Source of the DNA: Paenibacillus massiliensis 2301065 = DSM 16942
GTDB lineage: Bacteria > Bacillota > Bacilli > Paenibacillales > Paenibacillaceae
Direction: 5' to 3'
Assembly: GCF_000377505.1 (NCBI RefSeq)
Contig: NZ_KB898197.1
Location: 62,001-126,000 of the forward strand
Length of the DNA: 64,000 bases
In this document: positions 34,311-43,694 of the stretch, one piece after another
How positions within the stretch are numbered: the stretch's first letter is position 1
Layout: each line of letters starts with the position of its first letter
The notes under the pieces: generated by a model
What the model was told of the DNA's origin: nothing
Databases searched by the model: none
The model's input: the letters and a program-made list of their open reading frames with translations, nothing else
Translations under genes and position numbers: made by a program

Positions 34311-35483
34311 CTATAGCGACACCCGAACATGCCCCAAATACGCAGAGATCGCCGTATAGGCTGCACCGAGCATAGTGGAGCGGCTGCCAAGCTGGGCGAA
34401 ACGAATGTTCAGCTCCCGACGATGGTAGGGAAGTGTACGCTCCGCGACAATATCCTGCAACGGCGTTTCCAGCCATGCGCGAGCCTCGGATAGATTTCCT
34501 CCGATGATAATCAGCTCTGGATTGAAGCTGTTCACAATATTCGTAATCCCGATTCCCATATAGGCACCGATCTCATGAAATAGCTGCTGCACCTGCGTAT
34601 TGCCATGACTTGCATGCTGTAATAGCTCTGGTGTGTGAAGCGTGGGCAATGGTGGCTCCGAACGCGTGTAGTATCTTTCGGACGCATACAGCTCCCAGCA
34701 GCCCCGACTACCGCAGGAGCAGCGAAGCCCATCCCAGTCAATCGACATGTGACCTGTCTCCCCGGCATAACCCCATGATCCTTTGTACGGCTTGCCATCC
34801 ATAATGATGCCCGATCCAATCCCTGAGCCTACACTGATGTAGACCAGATTCCTTGTACCATAGCCTTCCTCGCCAGCCATCCCGTAATGTAGCTCACCTT
34901 GTGCTCCGGCATTAGCTTCATTGTCTACAAGTACGGGCATCTGGAGCTCTGCCGCCAGCTGTTGTCCAAGAGGCACCTCTTCCCAGCCCAGATTGGGAGC
35001 GAATAGTACTGTACCATCGGCATCGACCATCCCCGGCACTCCTATACCAACACCAACAATGCCATGTCTTGAAGAAGGAGCAAGCGCTGATAGCTGGCGC
35101 ACCATCGCCTGAATATATTCCAATACCGACGGATAGTCTGTACGCTCCAGCGGGAGGGACTGCTCAGCCTCTACATGCCCGTGCAGATCCGTCAGTACTC
35201 CCTTGAGATAGCTGACGCTCAGCTCCAGACCGATGGCGAAGCCAGAACGACCATTGAACAGCAACAGCAACGGCTTGCGCCCTCCACTGGATTCACCTGG
35301 CCCCATCTCTTGAATCAAATCCTCCGTAATTAGCTCGGCTACGAGGTTGGATACCGTGGCTTTGTTCAAGCCGGTTCGCTGTGACACCTGCACGCGTGAC
35401 AAGGGAGCATACTGCCGAATCGTATCCAGCACAATGGATTTATTTATTTTTTTGACAAGTGCCTGATCACCTGTAACCTTCAT
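34311..35483 (-). CDS. xylR: Xylose-responsive ROK-family repressor
   Basis: A 390-residue regulator. An N-terminal winged helix (RVQSQRTGLNKATVSNLVAELI, residues about 25-46) binds DNA; a ROK sugar-kinase-like domain follows, with the zinc motif CSCGSRGCWE and the ATP-type loop GVGIGVPGMVD. In bacilli XylR represses xylAB until xylose binds. It is divergent from xylA over a 230-bp region that holds an operator-like repeat. The ATG at 35483 is better placed than the GTG at 35492, which abuts AGGA. Confidence 0.92.
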   Translation of the reverse strand: MKVTGDQALVKKINKSIVLDTIRQYAPLSRVQVSQRTGLNKATVSNLVAELITEDLIQEMGPGESSGGRKPLLLLFNGRSGFAIGLELSVSYLKGVLTDLHGHVEAEQSLPLERTDYPSVLEYIQAMVRQLSALAPSSRHGIVGVGIGVPGMVDADGTVLFAPNLGWEEVPLGQQLAAELQMPVLVDNEANAGAQGELHYGMAGEEGYGTRNLVYISVGSGIGSGIIMDGKPYKGSWGYAGETGHMSIDWDGLRCSCGSRGCWELYASERYYTRSEPPLPTLHTPELLQHASHGNTQVQQLFHEIGAYMGIGITNIVNSFNPELIIIGGNLSEARAWLETPLQDIVAERTLPYHRRELNIRFAQLGSRSTMLGAAYTAISAYLGHVRVSL

Positions 35484-35594
35484 CGTGTACACATCCTGTT
35501 CGTTAACGTGTTCTTTATGGCTTTAGTAGCTTGGCTTACCATGGCAATAATGCCCGAAACCATTTCAACAAATAGTGTCTCTATCATAAAAAAT

Positions 35595-35625
35595 AAACTT
35601 AGTTTAAGCAATAGACAAAGTTTGA
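35595..35625. promoter_or_regulatory. Probable XylR operator
   Basis: AAACT-t-AGTTT (35595-35605) is a perfect short inverted repeat, followed by CAAAGTTTG at 35616. Together TTAGTTT...AAAGTTTG resembles the xylO arrangement TTAGTTT...AAACTAA. It is about 90 bp before xylA. Confidence 0.5.
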
Positions 35626-35713
35626 TGGGTTGTGTTAGTATAACGGTGTAAATGCTCCCGGATCGTCCGGGAAGCTAATTAAATCCTGACAAATCTGGGG
35701 AGGCGTCAACATT

Positions 35714-37030
35714 ATGGCATACTTTGAAAACGTTTCAAAAGTAAACTACGAAGGCAAGAACTCATCTAATCCATATGCATTCAAATGGTACAATCCTGAG
35801 GAAGTCGTAGCAGGCAAGACGATGGAGGAGCACTTCAAATTCAGCATGGCCTATTGGCATACGCTGACAGCTGGCGGTAGTGACCCGTTTGGTGTAAATA
35901 CAGCCGTTCGTCCGTGGGATCATCTGACAGGAATGGAGCTGGCCAAGGCTCGTGTAGAGGCTGCCTTCGAATTAATGGAGAAGCTGAACCTCCCGTATTT
36001 TGCATTCCATGATGTGGACATTGCACCTGAGGGCGCTTCCCTGAAGGAATTCCATAGCAATCTGGATACCATCGTCGATCTGATCGAGCAGCAAATGAAA
36101 GCAACGGGCAAAAAGCTCCTCTGGAACACAGCGAACATGTTCTCGAATCCACGTTATGTGCATGGTGCAGCTACGACCTGTAATGCGGATGTATACGCAC
36201 ATGCAGCGGCTCAGATCAAGAAGGGTCTTGAGGTGGGTAAGCGTCTTGGTGCAGAGAACTATGTCTTCTGGGGCGGACGTGAAGGCTATGAGACACTGCT
36301 GAACACAGACATGCAGCTGGAGCTGGATAATCTGGCGCGTATGTTCCACCTCGCAGTGGATTATGCCAAGGAGATTGGCTTCGATGCACAATTCCTGATT
36401 GAGCCGAAGCCGAAGGAGCCAACCAAGCACCAATATGATTACGATGCGGCTACGACGATTGCATTCCTGCAAAAATATGATCTGGATAAGCACTTCAAGC
36501 TGAACCTGGAAGCGAACCATGCGACGCTGGCTGGCCATACGTTCAATCATGAAATGCGTGTAGCTCGTATTAACGGCATGCTGGGCTCGCTGGATGCCAA
36601 TCAGGGAGATCTGCTCATTGGCTGGGATACCGATGAATTCCCGGTAGACATCTATGATGCTACGCTCACCATGTATGAGGTGCTGATGAATGATGGGCTC
36701 GGTAAAGGTGGCATTAACTTTGACGCCAAAGTAAGACGTGCATCCTTCGAGGCAGAGGATCTGTTCCTGGCTCATATCGCAGGAATGGATACGTATGCGA
36801 AAGGACTGAAGGTCGCTGCCAAGCTGATTGAGGATCGCGTACTGGAGGAGTTCATTGAGAAGCGTTATAGCAGCTTCAAGGAAGGTATTGGTGCTGATGT
36901 CGTAGCTGGCAAGGCAACCTTGGCTTCACTTGCTGAATACGCCCTGAACAACGAGAATCCACGCCGCAATGAATCCGGACGTCAGGAATGGCTGAAGGCG
37001 AAGCTGAACCAATATATTCTGGCCGATTAA
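35714..37030 (+). CDS. xylA: Xylose isomerase
   Basis: A 438-residue class II xylose isomerase converting D-xylose to D-xylulose. FHDVDIAPEG holds the catalytic His/Asp, FWGGREGYETLLNTD and LIEPKPKEPTKHQYDYD carry the metal-binding Glu and substrate Lys, and LEANHATLAGHTFNHE and GWDTDEFPVD give further metal ligands. GGGGAGG precedes the ATG. xylB follows 10 bp after the stop. A catabolite-responsive element overlaps codons 4-9. Confidence 0.96.
   Translation: MAYFENVSKVNYEGKNSSNPYAFKWYNPEEVVAGKTMEEHFKFSMAYWHTLTAGGSDPFGVNTAVRPWDHLTGMELAKARVEAAFELMEKLNLPYFAFHDVDIAPEGASLKEFHSNLDTIVDLIEQQMKATGKKLLWNTANMFSNPRYVHGAATTCNADVYAHAAAQIKKGLEVGKRLGAENYVFWGGREGYETLLNTDMQLELDNLARMFHLAVDYAKEIGFDAQFLIEPKPKEPTKHQYDYDAATTIAFLQKYDLDKHFKLNLEANHATLAGHTFNHEMRVARINGMLGSLDANQGDLLIGWDTDEFPVDIYDATLTMYEVLMNDGLGKGGINFDAKVRRASFEAEDLFLAHIAGMDTYAKGLKVAAKLIEDRVLEEFIEKRYSSFKEGIGADVVAGKATLASLAEYALNNENPRRNESGRQEWLKAKLNQYILAD
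35725..35738. promoter_or_regulatory. cre site (CcpA) inside xylA
   Basis: TGAAAACGTTTCAA matches the cre consensus TGWAARCGYTWNCW at 13 of 14 positions and is near-palindromic. A cre inside the start of xylA is known for Bacillus xyl operons, so glucose repression is likely here. Confidence 0.75.
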
Positions 37031-37040
37031 GGAGCTACCT

Positions 37041-38543
37041 ATGATGAAGGAGCGATATGTTATTGGTGTAGACCTTGGCACAAGCAGCGTCAAGACGGTA
37101 CTTGTGACCCCAAGCGGACAGGTAGCTTATGAGACCTCGGAATCTTATGAGCTGCTACAGCCGCAAGCAGGCTACAGCGAGCAGCGTCCCGAAGACTGGG
37201 TAAGGGGTACGATTGCATCCCTGCGCAGACTGGTAGAAGGTGCTGGCATTGCGCCTGATAGCGTAGAAGGCATCAGCTTCTCCGGACAAATGCATGGTCT
37301 TGTGCTTGTGGATGAGCAAGGCCAGGTGCTGCGAAATGCAATATTGTGGAACGATACGCGGACCACAGCCCAATGCCGCCGTATTGAAGAGAAGCTGGGG
37401 GCAAGCTTGCTGGAGCTGGCTCGAAACCGTGCGCTGGAAGGCTTCACGCTGCCCAAGCTGCTATGGGTGCAGGAGCATGAGCCAGAGCTGCTGGCACAGG
37501 CAGCACATTTTATGCTGCCGAAGGATTATGTACGCTATCGGCTGACAGGCGAGCTCGCTATGGAGTACTCCGACGCAGCAGGAACCCTGCTGCTAGAGGT
37601 GGGGGCGAAGCACTGGAGTGAAGCCATCGCTGAGGCGTTCCAGCTGCCGCTCAGTCTGTTCCCGCCACTCGTGGAGTCCTTCGATCAGACTGGCGGATTG
37701 TTGCCTGAATGGTCCGAGCAGACCGGACTTGCTGCTGATACGGCTATCTTCGCTGGTGGAGCCGATAATGCGTGCGGCGCGATTGGTGCAGGGATTCTAC
37801 AGGAGGGCCAGACGATGTGCAGCATCGGCACCTCCGGGGTCGTGCTGTCTTACGAGGAACGCAAGCACATTCAGCTGGAGGGGAAGGCGCACTTTTTCAA
37901 TCATAGTGAAAAGGATGCGTTCTACATTATGGGTGTGACTCTGGCCGCGGGCTACAGCCTGCAGTGGTTCAAGGAGACCTTTGCTCCGGGGCAGCCATTC
38001 GAGGAGCTGCTGGCCGCCACTGGAGATGTTCGTCCAGGGAGCGGAGGACTGCTGTTCACACCGTATATTGTAGGGGAGCGGACACCGCACCCGGATGCGA
38101 ATATACGCGGAAGCTTTATCGGCATGGACGCCGGGCATAAGCTGCCTCATTTCACCAGAGCCGTATTGGAGGGGATTACCTTCTCGCTCCGGGAGTCCAT
38201 TGATATCCTGCGTGCGACGGGCAAAACGGTGAACGAGGTAATCTCGATTGGCGGCGGTGCCCGTAGTGATATATGGCTGCAGATGCAAGCGGATATCTTC
38301 CGGGCTGACGTGATCAAGCTCGAAAGTGAGCAGGGGCCTGCGCTTGGCGCTGCCATGCTGGCTGCGTACGGTGCTGGCTGGTTCGACTCACTACAGGCTT
38401 GTGCGCAGGAGTTCATTCGTCCGGCCAGACGATTCTCGCCGCGATCGGAGACGGCAGATCAGTATGATCTTTTGTATGCCCTGTATAAGGAAGTATACCC
38501 TGCGACCCGTGCTCTGAATGATGGATTGTCTTCCCACCGATGA
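37041..38543 (+). CDS. xylB: Xylulokinase
   Basis: A 500-residue FGGY-family kinase that phosphorylates D-xylulose to feed the pentose phosphate pathway. VIGVDLGTSSVKTVLV is the N-terminal phosphate loop, SGQMHGLVLVD and WNDTRT are substrate-domain motifs, GGADNACGAIGAG and GGGARSDIWLQMQADIF are the ATP-domain motifs. AGGAG lies 6 bp before the ATG. It is co-transcribed with xylA. Confidence 0.95.
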   Translation: MMKERYVIGVDLGTSSVKTVLVTPSGQVAYETSESYELLQPQAGYSEQRPEDWVRGTIASLRRLVEGAGIAPDSVEGISFSGQMHGLVLVDEQGQVLRNAILWNDTRTTAQCRRIEEKLGASLLELARNRALEGFTLPKLLWVQEHEPELLAQAAHFMLPKDYVRYRLTGELAMEYSDAAGTLLLEVGAKHWSEAIAEAFQLPLSLFPPLVESFDQTGGLLPEWSEQTGLAADTAIFAGGADNACGAIGAGILQEGQTMCSIGTSGVVLSYEERKHIQLEGKAHFFNHSEKDAFYIMGVTLAAGYSLQWFKETFAPGQPFEELLAATGDVRPGSGGLLFTPYIVGERTPHPDANIRGSFIGMDAGHKLPHFTRAVLEGITFSLRESIDILRATGKTVNEVISIGGGARSDIWLQMQADIFRADVIKLESEQGPALGAAMLAAYGAGWFDSLQACAQEFIRPARRFSPRSETADQYDLLYALYKEVYPATRALNDGLSSHR

Positions 38544-38573
38544 GCTGGGGAATATGCTCGGAAGGATGTCTAG

Positions 38574-39380
38574 ATGAAGAAGAATTCTTCGAATAGAACT
38601 AATATTATAGGGGCTGGCGAGGTTGGCATTGCCATCTCGGTCGACATGGATACGAAAGTGGTTCATCAGACAAACAGCTTGTTCTGGGATACCAAAGGAA
38701 ATGATGTCCTGGGGACAACCGCACTTCCTTTTTATGGAGCATTTGTCACAGAAGAAAAGTGTCAGCTTTTTGGGGATGTCACAGGAAAAAAGGTGCTGGA
38801 GATCGGCTGTGGAAGCGGTCAATCCTTGCAATATCTCGGGGAGCGCAAAGCATCCGAACTATGGGGCATGGATATGTCAGAGAACCAGATCGAGAAGACA
38901 AGGGCACATTTGACGGGGTGCGGTCTCTCGGCACAATTAATTTGTTCTCCCATGGAAGCGGAATGCGGCATACCAGCGGATTACTTTGACTTTGTGTATT
39001 CGATTTATGCCATAGGCTGGACTACCGACCTTGAGGGGACTTTATGCAGGATTGCTTCTTACCTGAAAAAAGATGGCATATTGATCTTCAGTTGGTCTCA
39101 CCCTATACACAAATGTGTTGTTGCAGAGAATGACATGCTTGCGTTTAAAAAGTGTTATTTCGATGAATCCTGGTATTCGGTATCCCTTGACGAAGGTAAG
39201 CTAACCTTATCAGATCGCAAACTATCCACTTATGTGAATGCGTTGGCAAAAGCGGGATTTGTCATTGAGCAAATGATTGAGGAATCTGATGATGACATCA
39301 TACAGTCAAGTGACAGTGATTTTGCCAAAAAAGCAAAGATGCTTCCTGTAACTTTTGTAATGAAAGCAAGGAAGCTATAA
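38574..39380 (+). CDS. Class I SAM-dependent methyltransferase
   Basis: A 268-residue methyltransferase. VLEIGCGSGQSLQYL is the SAM-binding motif I, ELWGMDMSENQI the acidic loop and DYFDFVYSIYAIGW motif IV. The target is unknown. GGAAGGA precedes the ATG at 38574. It starts 30 bp after xylB and so may be read through from the xyl operon, although it has no obvious role there. Its codons (many AAA, TTT, TTG) look more AT-rich than those of xylB, hinting at separate origin. Confidence 0.85.
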   Translation: MKKNSSNRTNIIGAGEVGIAISVDMDTKVVHQTNSLFWDTKGNDVLGTTALPFYGAFVTEEKCQLFGDVTGKKVLEIGCGSGQSLQYLGERKASELWGMDMSENQIEKTRAHLTGCGLSAQLICSPMEAECGIPADYFDFVYSIYAIGWTTDLEGTLCRIASYLKKDGILIFSWSHPIHKCVVAENDMLAFKKCYFDESWYSVSLDEGKLTLSDRKLSTYVNALAKAGFVIEQMIEESDDDIIQSSDSDFAKKAKMLPVTFVMKARKL

Positions 39381-39469
39381 GTGAACAGGAAATGGATTCG
39401 AGTGCCAGTTATGAGGAGCAACATCATTGAGAGGCCATTGTTGAAGTAGCTTCGATTGTTAGTACAACA

Positions 39470-39518
39470 AATCAGCGACAGTCTGGGGGATATACTCACC
39501 CATGGCTGTCGCTGATTT
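39470..39518 (+). terminator. Terminator after the methyltransferase gene
   Basis: AATCAGCGACAG pairs with CTGTCGCTGATT around a long loop, ending in TTTT. It probably serves the methyltransferase gene and possibly the opposing feo operon. Confidence 0.7.
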
Positions 39519-39661
39519 TGGTGTTGGGACCAGTCCAAGGACTATTATATTCAAGGATCATTGCATGCACGAGGAATGAGGGGGCGATAAGCATGCCTTA
39601 GGTAGACTTGTGCAATTCTCAGCTCAATACCTTATACAACTACTGCTATATCATTTAACTA

Positions 39662-39844
39662 TTACGTTGACTCAGGTCTATTATGTTCCACGTTCTTTGA
39701 CTTGTCAGGTGCAGGAGGGCAGCCCGGACATGCTCCAGTCGACGCACAGCCAGCACATGCCCCCTGACGACTCTTACGCCAGAAGCGTACTCCAATCCAG
39801 CCTGAATAGCCTAGTACGGCAACAATAATCAGAATATCAATCAT
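39662..39844 (-). CDS. FeoB-associated Cys-rich membrane protein
   Basis: A 60-residue protein with one N-terminal membrane helix (DILIIVAVLGYSGWIGVRFW) and a Cys-rich tail (CAGCASTGACPGC). This is the usual small companion encoded after feoB in Firmicutes; its role, perhaps in Fe-S or iron handling, is not established. AGGAG precedes the ATG. It is the third gene of the feoA-feoB unit, 34 bp after feoB. Confidence 0.88.
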   Translation of the reverse strand: MIDILIIVAVLGYSGWIGVRFWRKSRQGACAGCASTGACPGCPPAPDKSKNVEHNRPEST

Positions 39845-39878
39845 GGGTCAGGTCTCCTTTTCCGATGAAGATATGGGT

Positions 39879-41900
39879 TCAGGACAAGCCCAGCAGATGC
39901 CCGCCCTGGTAAATCAGCATGGATATGACGTAAGCAATTACCAGCGGATAGAGCATCGAAATCATCGTCCAGCGGAAGGAAGCAGTCTCCTTGTGAATGA
40001 CCCCGACAGTCGCTAGACATGGAATATACAGCAATAAGAATGCCATGAAGCTAAAGGCGCTCAGCGGTGTAAATACCGCGTGTATGCTAGTCTCCAGCCC
40101 GCTCATATCCGGCGCATGATAAATGATATTCATCGTCGAGACGACGACCTCCTTGGCCATGAACCCGGTCACCAGTGATGCCCCAGCCTGCCAGGTACCA
40201 AAGCCAAGCGGTGTCAGTAGCGGTGCCAGCCAGCCACCGAGCATGGCGAGCAGACTGTCGTCCATCTCGCTTCCGAAGCCATGCAGCCCCATATTCGACA
40301 GGAACCAGATGATGACAGAGCCCGCCAGAATGATGGTCCCAGCCTTGCGAAGGAAGCCCTTCACCTTCTCCCAGGTGATACGGAACAACGTCAGGGCCTG
40401 GGGCATGCGGTATGGTGGAAGCTCTACAACGAATAATGATGGCTCCTTGGTGACGAAGGGAAGCGCAGAGAACGTCTTGGACAGTAACAGAGCCAGAACG
40501 ATACCGAGCACGTACATAAGCATTACAACCGATGCCTGATGCTCCCGAAAGAACACCCCTGCGAACAGGGCATATACAGGCAATCTGGCGGAGCAGGACA
40601 TGAAGGGAACGAGCAGTGTAGTCAGCAAGCGCTCCTTGGGCTGCTCAATCGAACGCGCGGCCATAATCGCTGGCACATTGCAGCCGAAGCCGATGATGAA
40701 GGGGATGAAGGCTTTCCCGTTCAGTCCTACGGATTCCATCAGACGATCCATCAGCAGGGTCACGCGGGCCATATAACCCGAGTCCTCGACGATGGATATG
40801 ATGAGGAACAGCAGCACAATCTGCGGTGTAAATACTAATACACCCCCGACCCCGGCAATAATCCCATCTACAATTAATGCCTGAGTGAAGGAGGAAGCCC
40901 CAAGGCTCTCCAGCAAGGCTGTTACCGTGTCGCTCACACCGCCAGCAATCCAGCCGTCCAGCACGTCCGAGAGCGGATTGCCGAGCCAGTCAAAGGTAAC
41001 CTTGAAGGTCAGGAACATGAATAGCAGGAACAGTGGCAGTCCAAATACTCGATGGGTTAGAATCATGTCTGCTCGCTCTGTCCATGTCTTGCGCTGTTCT
41101 GTGGAGCGGACCATGACCTGTTGACAGACATAAGCAATCCAGTTGACGCGTACGTTGCGTAGATGAGCTTCGGGACTGGTACTGGAAGTCGGGTCAGCCT
41201 GCATGAGGGCTGCCTGGCATTCCGTTATAATTTGCGTGATTCCAGCATATAGATTAGGGTCCGCTATTTCCGCCCATACAACAGGATTACGCTCTAGCAG
41301 CTGGAGGGCAAGCCATCTCGATTCAGCACTATATATGTCAGGGAGGATAGCCATGATGCGGTCTATTGCTTGTTCTACCTCGGGCCCATAGTTCAGATGC
41401 AGCGGCTTGTGAGAGATAGAGGCCGACTTCTCATGAACAGCAGCCAGTACCTCTTTACTACCTGCTCCGGTGCGTGCACTCATTGGTATGACAGGGACAC
41501 CTAGCTCGGATGAGAGTTTCTCAGGGCTTACGGTAATTCCGCTGGAGCGCGCAACATCCATCATATTGAGACCAAGCACCAAGGGAGCTCCGTACTCCAG
41601 CAGCTGGACGGTCAGATACAGATTGCGTTCAAGCTGAGCAGCGTCCACGATATTGATCAGGGAAGAAGGAGGCTGCTCAAGCAAATAGCGCGCGGCTACA
41701 CCTTCATCAAGGGAAAAGGGTAATAGAGAGTATAGTCCTGGGAGATCCACCAGCACCCCGCTTTTGTTGCGAAGGAGCCCGCTTTTCATAGATACGGTAA
41801 CCCCAGACCAATTCCCAGTCTCCGCATAGGTGCGGGTTAGTTTGTTGAACAGAGAAGTCTTCCCGGTGTTCGGATTCCCGAATAACGCAATCGTATTCAT
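39879..41900 (-). CDS. feoB: Ferrous iron transporter B
   Basis: A 673-residue Fe(II) permease with an N-terminal G-protein domain. GNPNTGKTS (G1), NWSGVTV (G2), DLPGLYSL (G3), NMMD (G4) and SARTG (G5) are visible in the first 150 residues. The membrane domain has GFGCNVPAIMAARSI and SCSARLPVYALF, the two gate motifs. The ATG at 41900 is preceded by GGAGG and overlaps the feoA stop by 4 bp; the frame's extension to 41963 runs inside feoA. Downstream of a Fur box. Confidence 0.95.
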   Translation of the reverse strand: MNTIALFGNPNTGKTSLFNKLTRTYAETGNWSGVTVSMKSGLLRNKSGVLVDLPGLYSLLPFSLDEGVAARYLLEQPPSSLINIVDAAQLERNLYLTVQLLEYGAPLVLGLNMMDVARSSGITVSPEKLSSELGVPVIPMSARTGAGSKEVLAAVHEKSASISHKPLHLNYGPEVEQAIDRIMAILPDIYSAESRWLALQLLERNPVVWAEIADPNLYAGITQIITECQAALMQADPTSSTSPEAHLRNVRVNWIAYVCQQVMVRSTEQRKTWTERADMILTHRVFGLPLFLLFMFLTFKVTFDWLGNPLSDVLDGWIAGGVSDTVTALLESLGASSFTQALIVDGIIAGVGGVLVFTPQIVLLFLIISIVEDSGYMARVTLLMDRLMESVGLNGKAFIPFIIGFGCNVPAIMAARSIEQPKERLLTTLLVPFMSCSARLPVYALFAGVFFREHQASVVMLMYVLGIVLALLLSKTFSALPFVTKEPSLFVVELPPYRMPQALTLFRITWEKVKGFLRKAGTIILAGSVIIWFLSNMGLHGFGSEMDDSLLAMLGGWLAPLLTPLGFGTWQAGASLVTGFMAKEVVVSTMNIIYHAPDMSGLETSIHAVFTPLSAFSFMAFLLLYIPCLATVGVIHKETASFRWTMISMLYPLVIAYVISMLIYQGGHLLGLS

Positions 41901-42136
41901 GCGGGACAGACCTCCATATGACCAGCTTGTTTCTGTCTCAGACCAATCAGTTGGCCATTGCATTCAATAATAACCGGACCGCCGAGTGGCGTGACCTTGT
42001 GAAGACGTATTGTGGCTCCGGTCCTTACTCCCATATCGGTGAGTCTTCGGTGTACCAAAGGATCGAGTGCATCAAGAGACATAAGCTGCCCAGTACTTCC
42101 GGGCTTCAGCTTCAATAAGGAAATACCGATAGACAT
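41897..42136 (-). CDS. feoA: Ferrous iron transport protein A
   Basis: A 79-residue SH3-like protein (LDPLVHRRLTDMGVRTGATIRLHKVTPLGGPVIIECNGQLIGLRQKQAGHMEV) that acts on FeoB in the cytoplasm. The ATG at 42136 follows AGGGTGA by 6 bp; a TTG two codons earlier is less likely. First gene of the feo operon, with a Fur box 20 bp upstream. Confidence 0.92.
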   Translation of the reverse strand: MSIGISLLKLKPGSTGQLMSLDALDPLVHRRLTDMGVRTGATIRLHKVTPLGGPVIIECNGQLIGLRQKQAGHMEVCPA

Positions 42137-42155
42137 CAGCAATCACCCTTCATGC

Positions 42156-42174
42156 GAAAATGAGAATCAATATC
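42156..42174. promoter_or_regulatory. Fur box upstream of feoA
   Basis: GAAAATGAGAATCAATATC matches the Fur 19-mer GATAATGATAATCATTATC at 16 of 19 positions, 20 bp from the feoA start. Confidence 0.8.
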
Positions 42175-42413
42175 ATTCATTTGGTGAATGTAATGTAGCA
42201 CAGCCCACTTTTCCAGACAGTGATGAATCTCTCAGTGTGAAGCCAGATGATGAAATGGTGAGGGAATGTGCCATGCGACAGAGTAATTCCATAAATTAGC
42301 ACGCATAATCAGCTTATTGTGTCTTTTATGTGGTAAAATGACCTTAACTTCATGAATGAAGCCGAATCTCCGATATAAAAGGTGTAACAGACAAGCTGGA
42401 AGGGGGCACATGG

Positions 42414-43538
42414 ATGATGAATCGAGTACGTCCGCGACTGATTAAGTTGCTATTGTTAAGCTCTGTACTGGCATTAGGCATTCCTCAGGTAGTGGAGTGG
42501 AGCGAGGTCTATGCGGCTGTCAATCCGTCAGTCGAGGTGACTACAGGGCAATTGGAGGAGAAGCTGCTGGCGGCCATGATGGACCGTAAAGACAGCTTGA
42601 ATTTTACATATAAGGGACAGGTCAAGAATCTGAAAAAGGATCTGCAGACCGCCATTGATGAGGCCATGCAGAGCGATCCTTATGTGAACTATACTTTGAA
42701 AAGCTATGCCTACAATTATAAAGGCTCGTCCAACTCGGCACAGGTTACCGTGACGCTCAAATACCGTGAGACCAAGGAGCAGACAGCTTTTGTGGATCAG
42801 ACGGTACGCGCCGCACTGAAGGAGCTAATTAAGCCGGAAATGACCGACCACGAGAAGGTCAAGGTCATTCATGATTGGGTGGTCGTGCGTCTGGCCTACG
42901 ATGAGACACTACAGAAATATACAGCTTATGACGGGCTGGCTACAGGTACTACAGTATGCCAAGGCTATGCACTTTTAACCTACAAGATGCTGAACGAAAC
43001 CGGAATTACCAACCGCATTGTGGAAGGAAGAGCCGGGGGGCAGCTGCACGCGTGGAATCTGGTCCTGCTGGATGGCAAGTGGTACCACCTGGATACGACA
43101 TGGGATGACCCGACACCGGACCGGCCGAATGAAGTGAGCACCGCCTACTATCTGTTGACGGATGCGCAGATTCGCAAGGATCATTCCTGGACGAAGAAAT
43201 ATCCTGCAGCAAGTACCGTCTATGAACAGACGCTCACGCAGTTAATCACTGCCGGAGGGGCCAAGGCCAAGGTCTACCAGGAAATGTACAATGAGCTGGA
43301 ATACGCTATGTATCAGGAGGGCAATCTGGTATCATCAGCTCCGCAAATGGTAGAGAAGGCACGCAAGGCCATGTCTGCGGGGACCAAAACACTAGTGTTC
43401 GCCTATAAGGGGACGGAGAAAAATCTGGAGAAGGATCTGCAGGTCCTCTATCAGCTAGGGATGAAATCCATCTCCTATCGCGTAACGAATCAGCACGATT
43501 CTAATCACCTTAGAGTCAGCCTGTCCTGGACGATCTAG
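42414..43538 (+). CDS. Exported transglutaminase-like protein
   Basis: A 374-residue protein with an N-terminal signal or anchor (LIKLLLLSSVLALGIPQVVEWSEVYAA). The central transglutaminase-like core keeps the triad: Cys182 in TTVCQGYA, His212 in QLHAWNLV and Asp227 in HLDTTWDD. A flanking segment (LNFTYKGQVKNLKKDLQ) recurs near the C-terminus (LVFAYKGTEKNLEKDLQ), which suggests a duplicated domain. It may act as a cysteine protease or cross-linking enzyme at the cell surface; the substrate is unknown. Close to the feo operon but divergent from it. Confidence 0.85.
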   Translation: MMNRVRPRLIKLLLLSSVLALGIPQVVEWSEVYAAVNPSVEVTTGQLEEKLLAAMMDRKDSLNFTYKGQVKNLKKDLQTAIDEAMQSDPYVNYTLKSYAYNYKGSSNSAQVTVTLKYRETKEQTAFVDQTVRAALKELIKPEMTDHEKVKVIHDWVVVRLAYDETLQKYTAYDGLATGTTVCQGYALLTYKMLNETGITNRIVEGRAGGQLHAWNLVLLDGKWYHLDTTWDDPTPDRPNEVSTAYYLLTDAQIRKDHSWTKKYPAASTVYEQTLTQLITAGGAKAKVYQEMYNELEYAMYQEGNLVSSAPQMVEKARKAMSAGTKTLVFAYKGTEKNLEKDLQVLYQLGMKSISYRVTNQHDSNHLRVSLSWTI

Positions 43539-43544
43539 TCCGGG

Positions 43545-43582
43545 GCGGGCTGCTCCACTTTTAGCGGGCTGCTCCATTTTTA
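43545..43582. repeat. Tandem 19-bp direct repeat
   Basis: Two adjacent copies of GCGGGCTGCTCCAYTTTTA directly after the transglutaminase-like gene stop; they differ at one base. Confidence 0.8.
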
Positions 43583-43694
43583 TAGGAAGGCGTGAAAGTA
43601 CATGTAAGAAGCTCCTGTACTGTTGAAGTATACAGACGCATAGGTTGCAACCCCGATTCTATTTGTTGGCTCTAATCATTATAAGGAGAAGACT

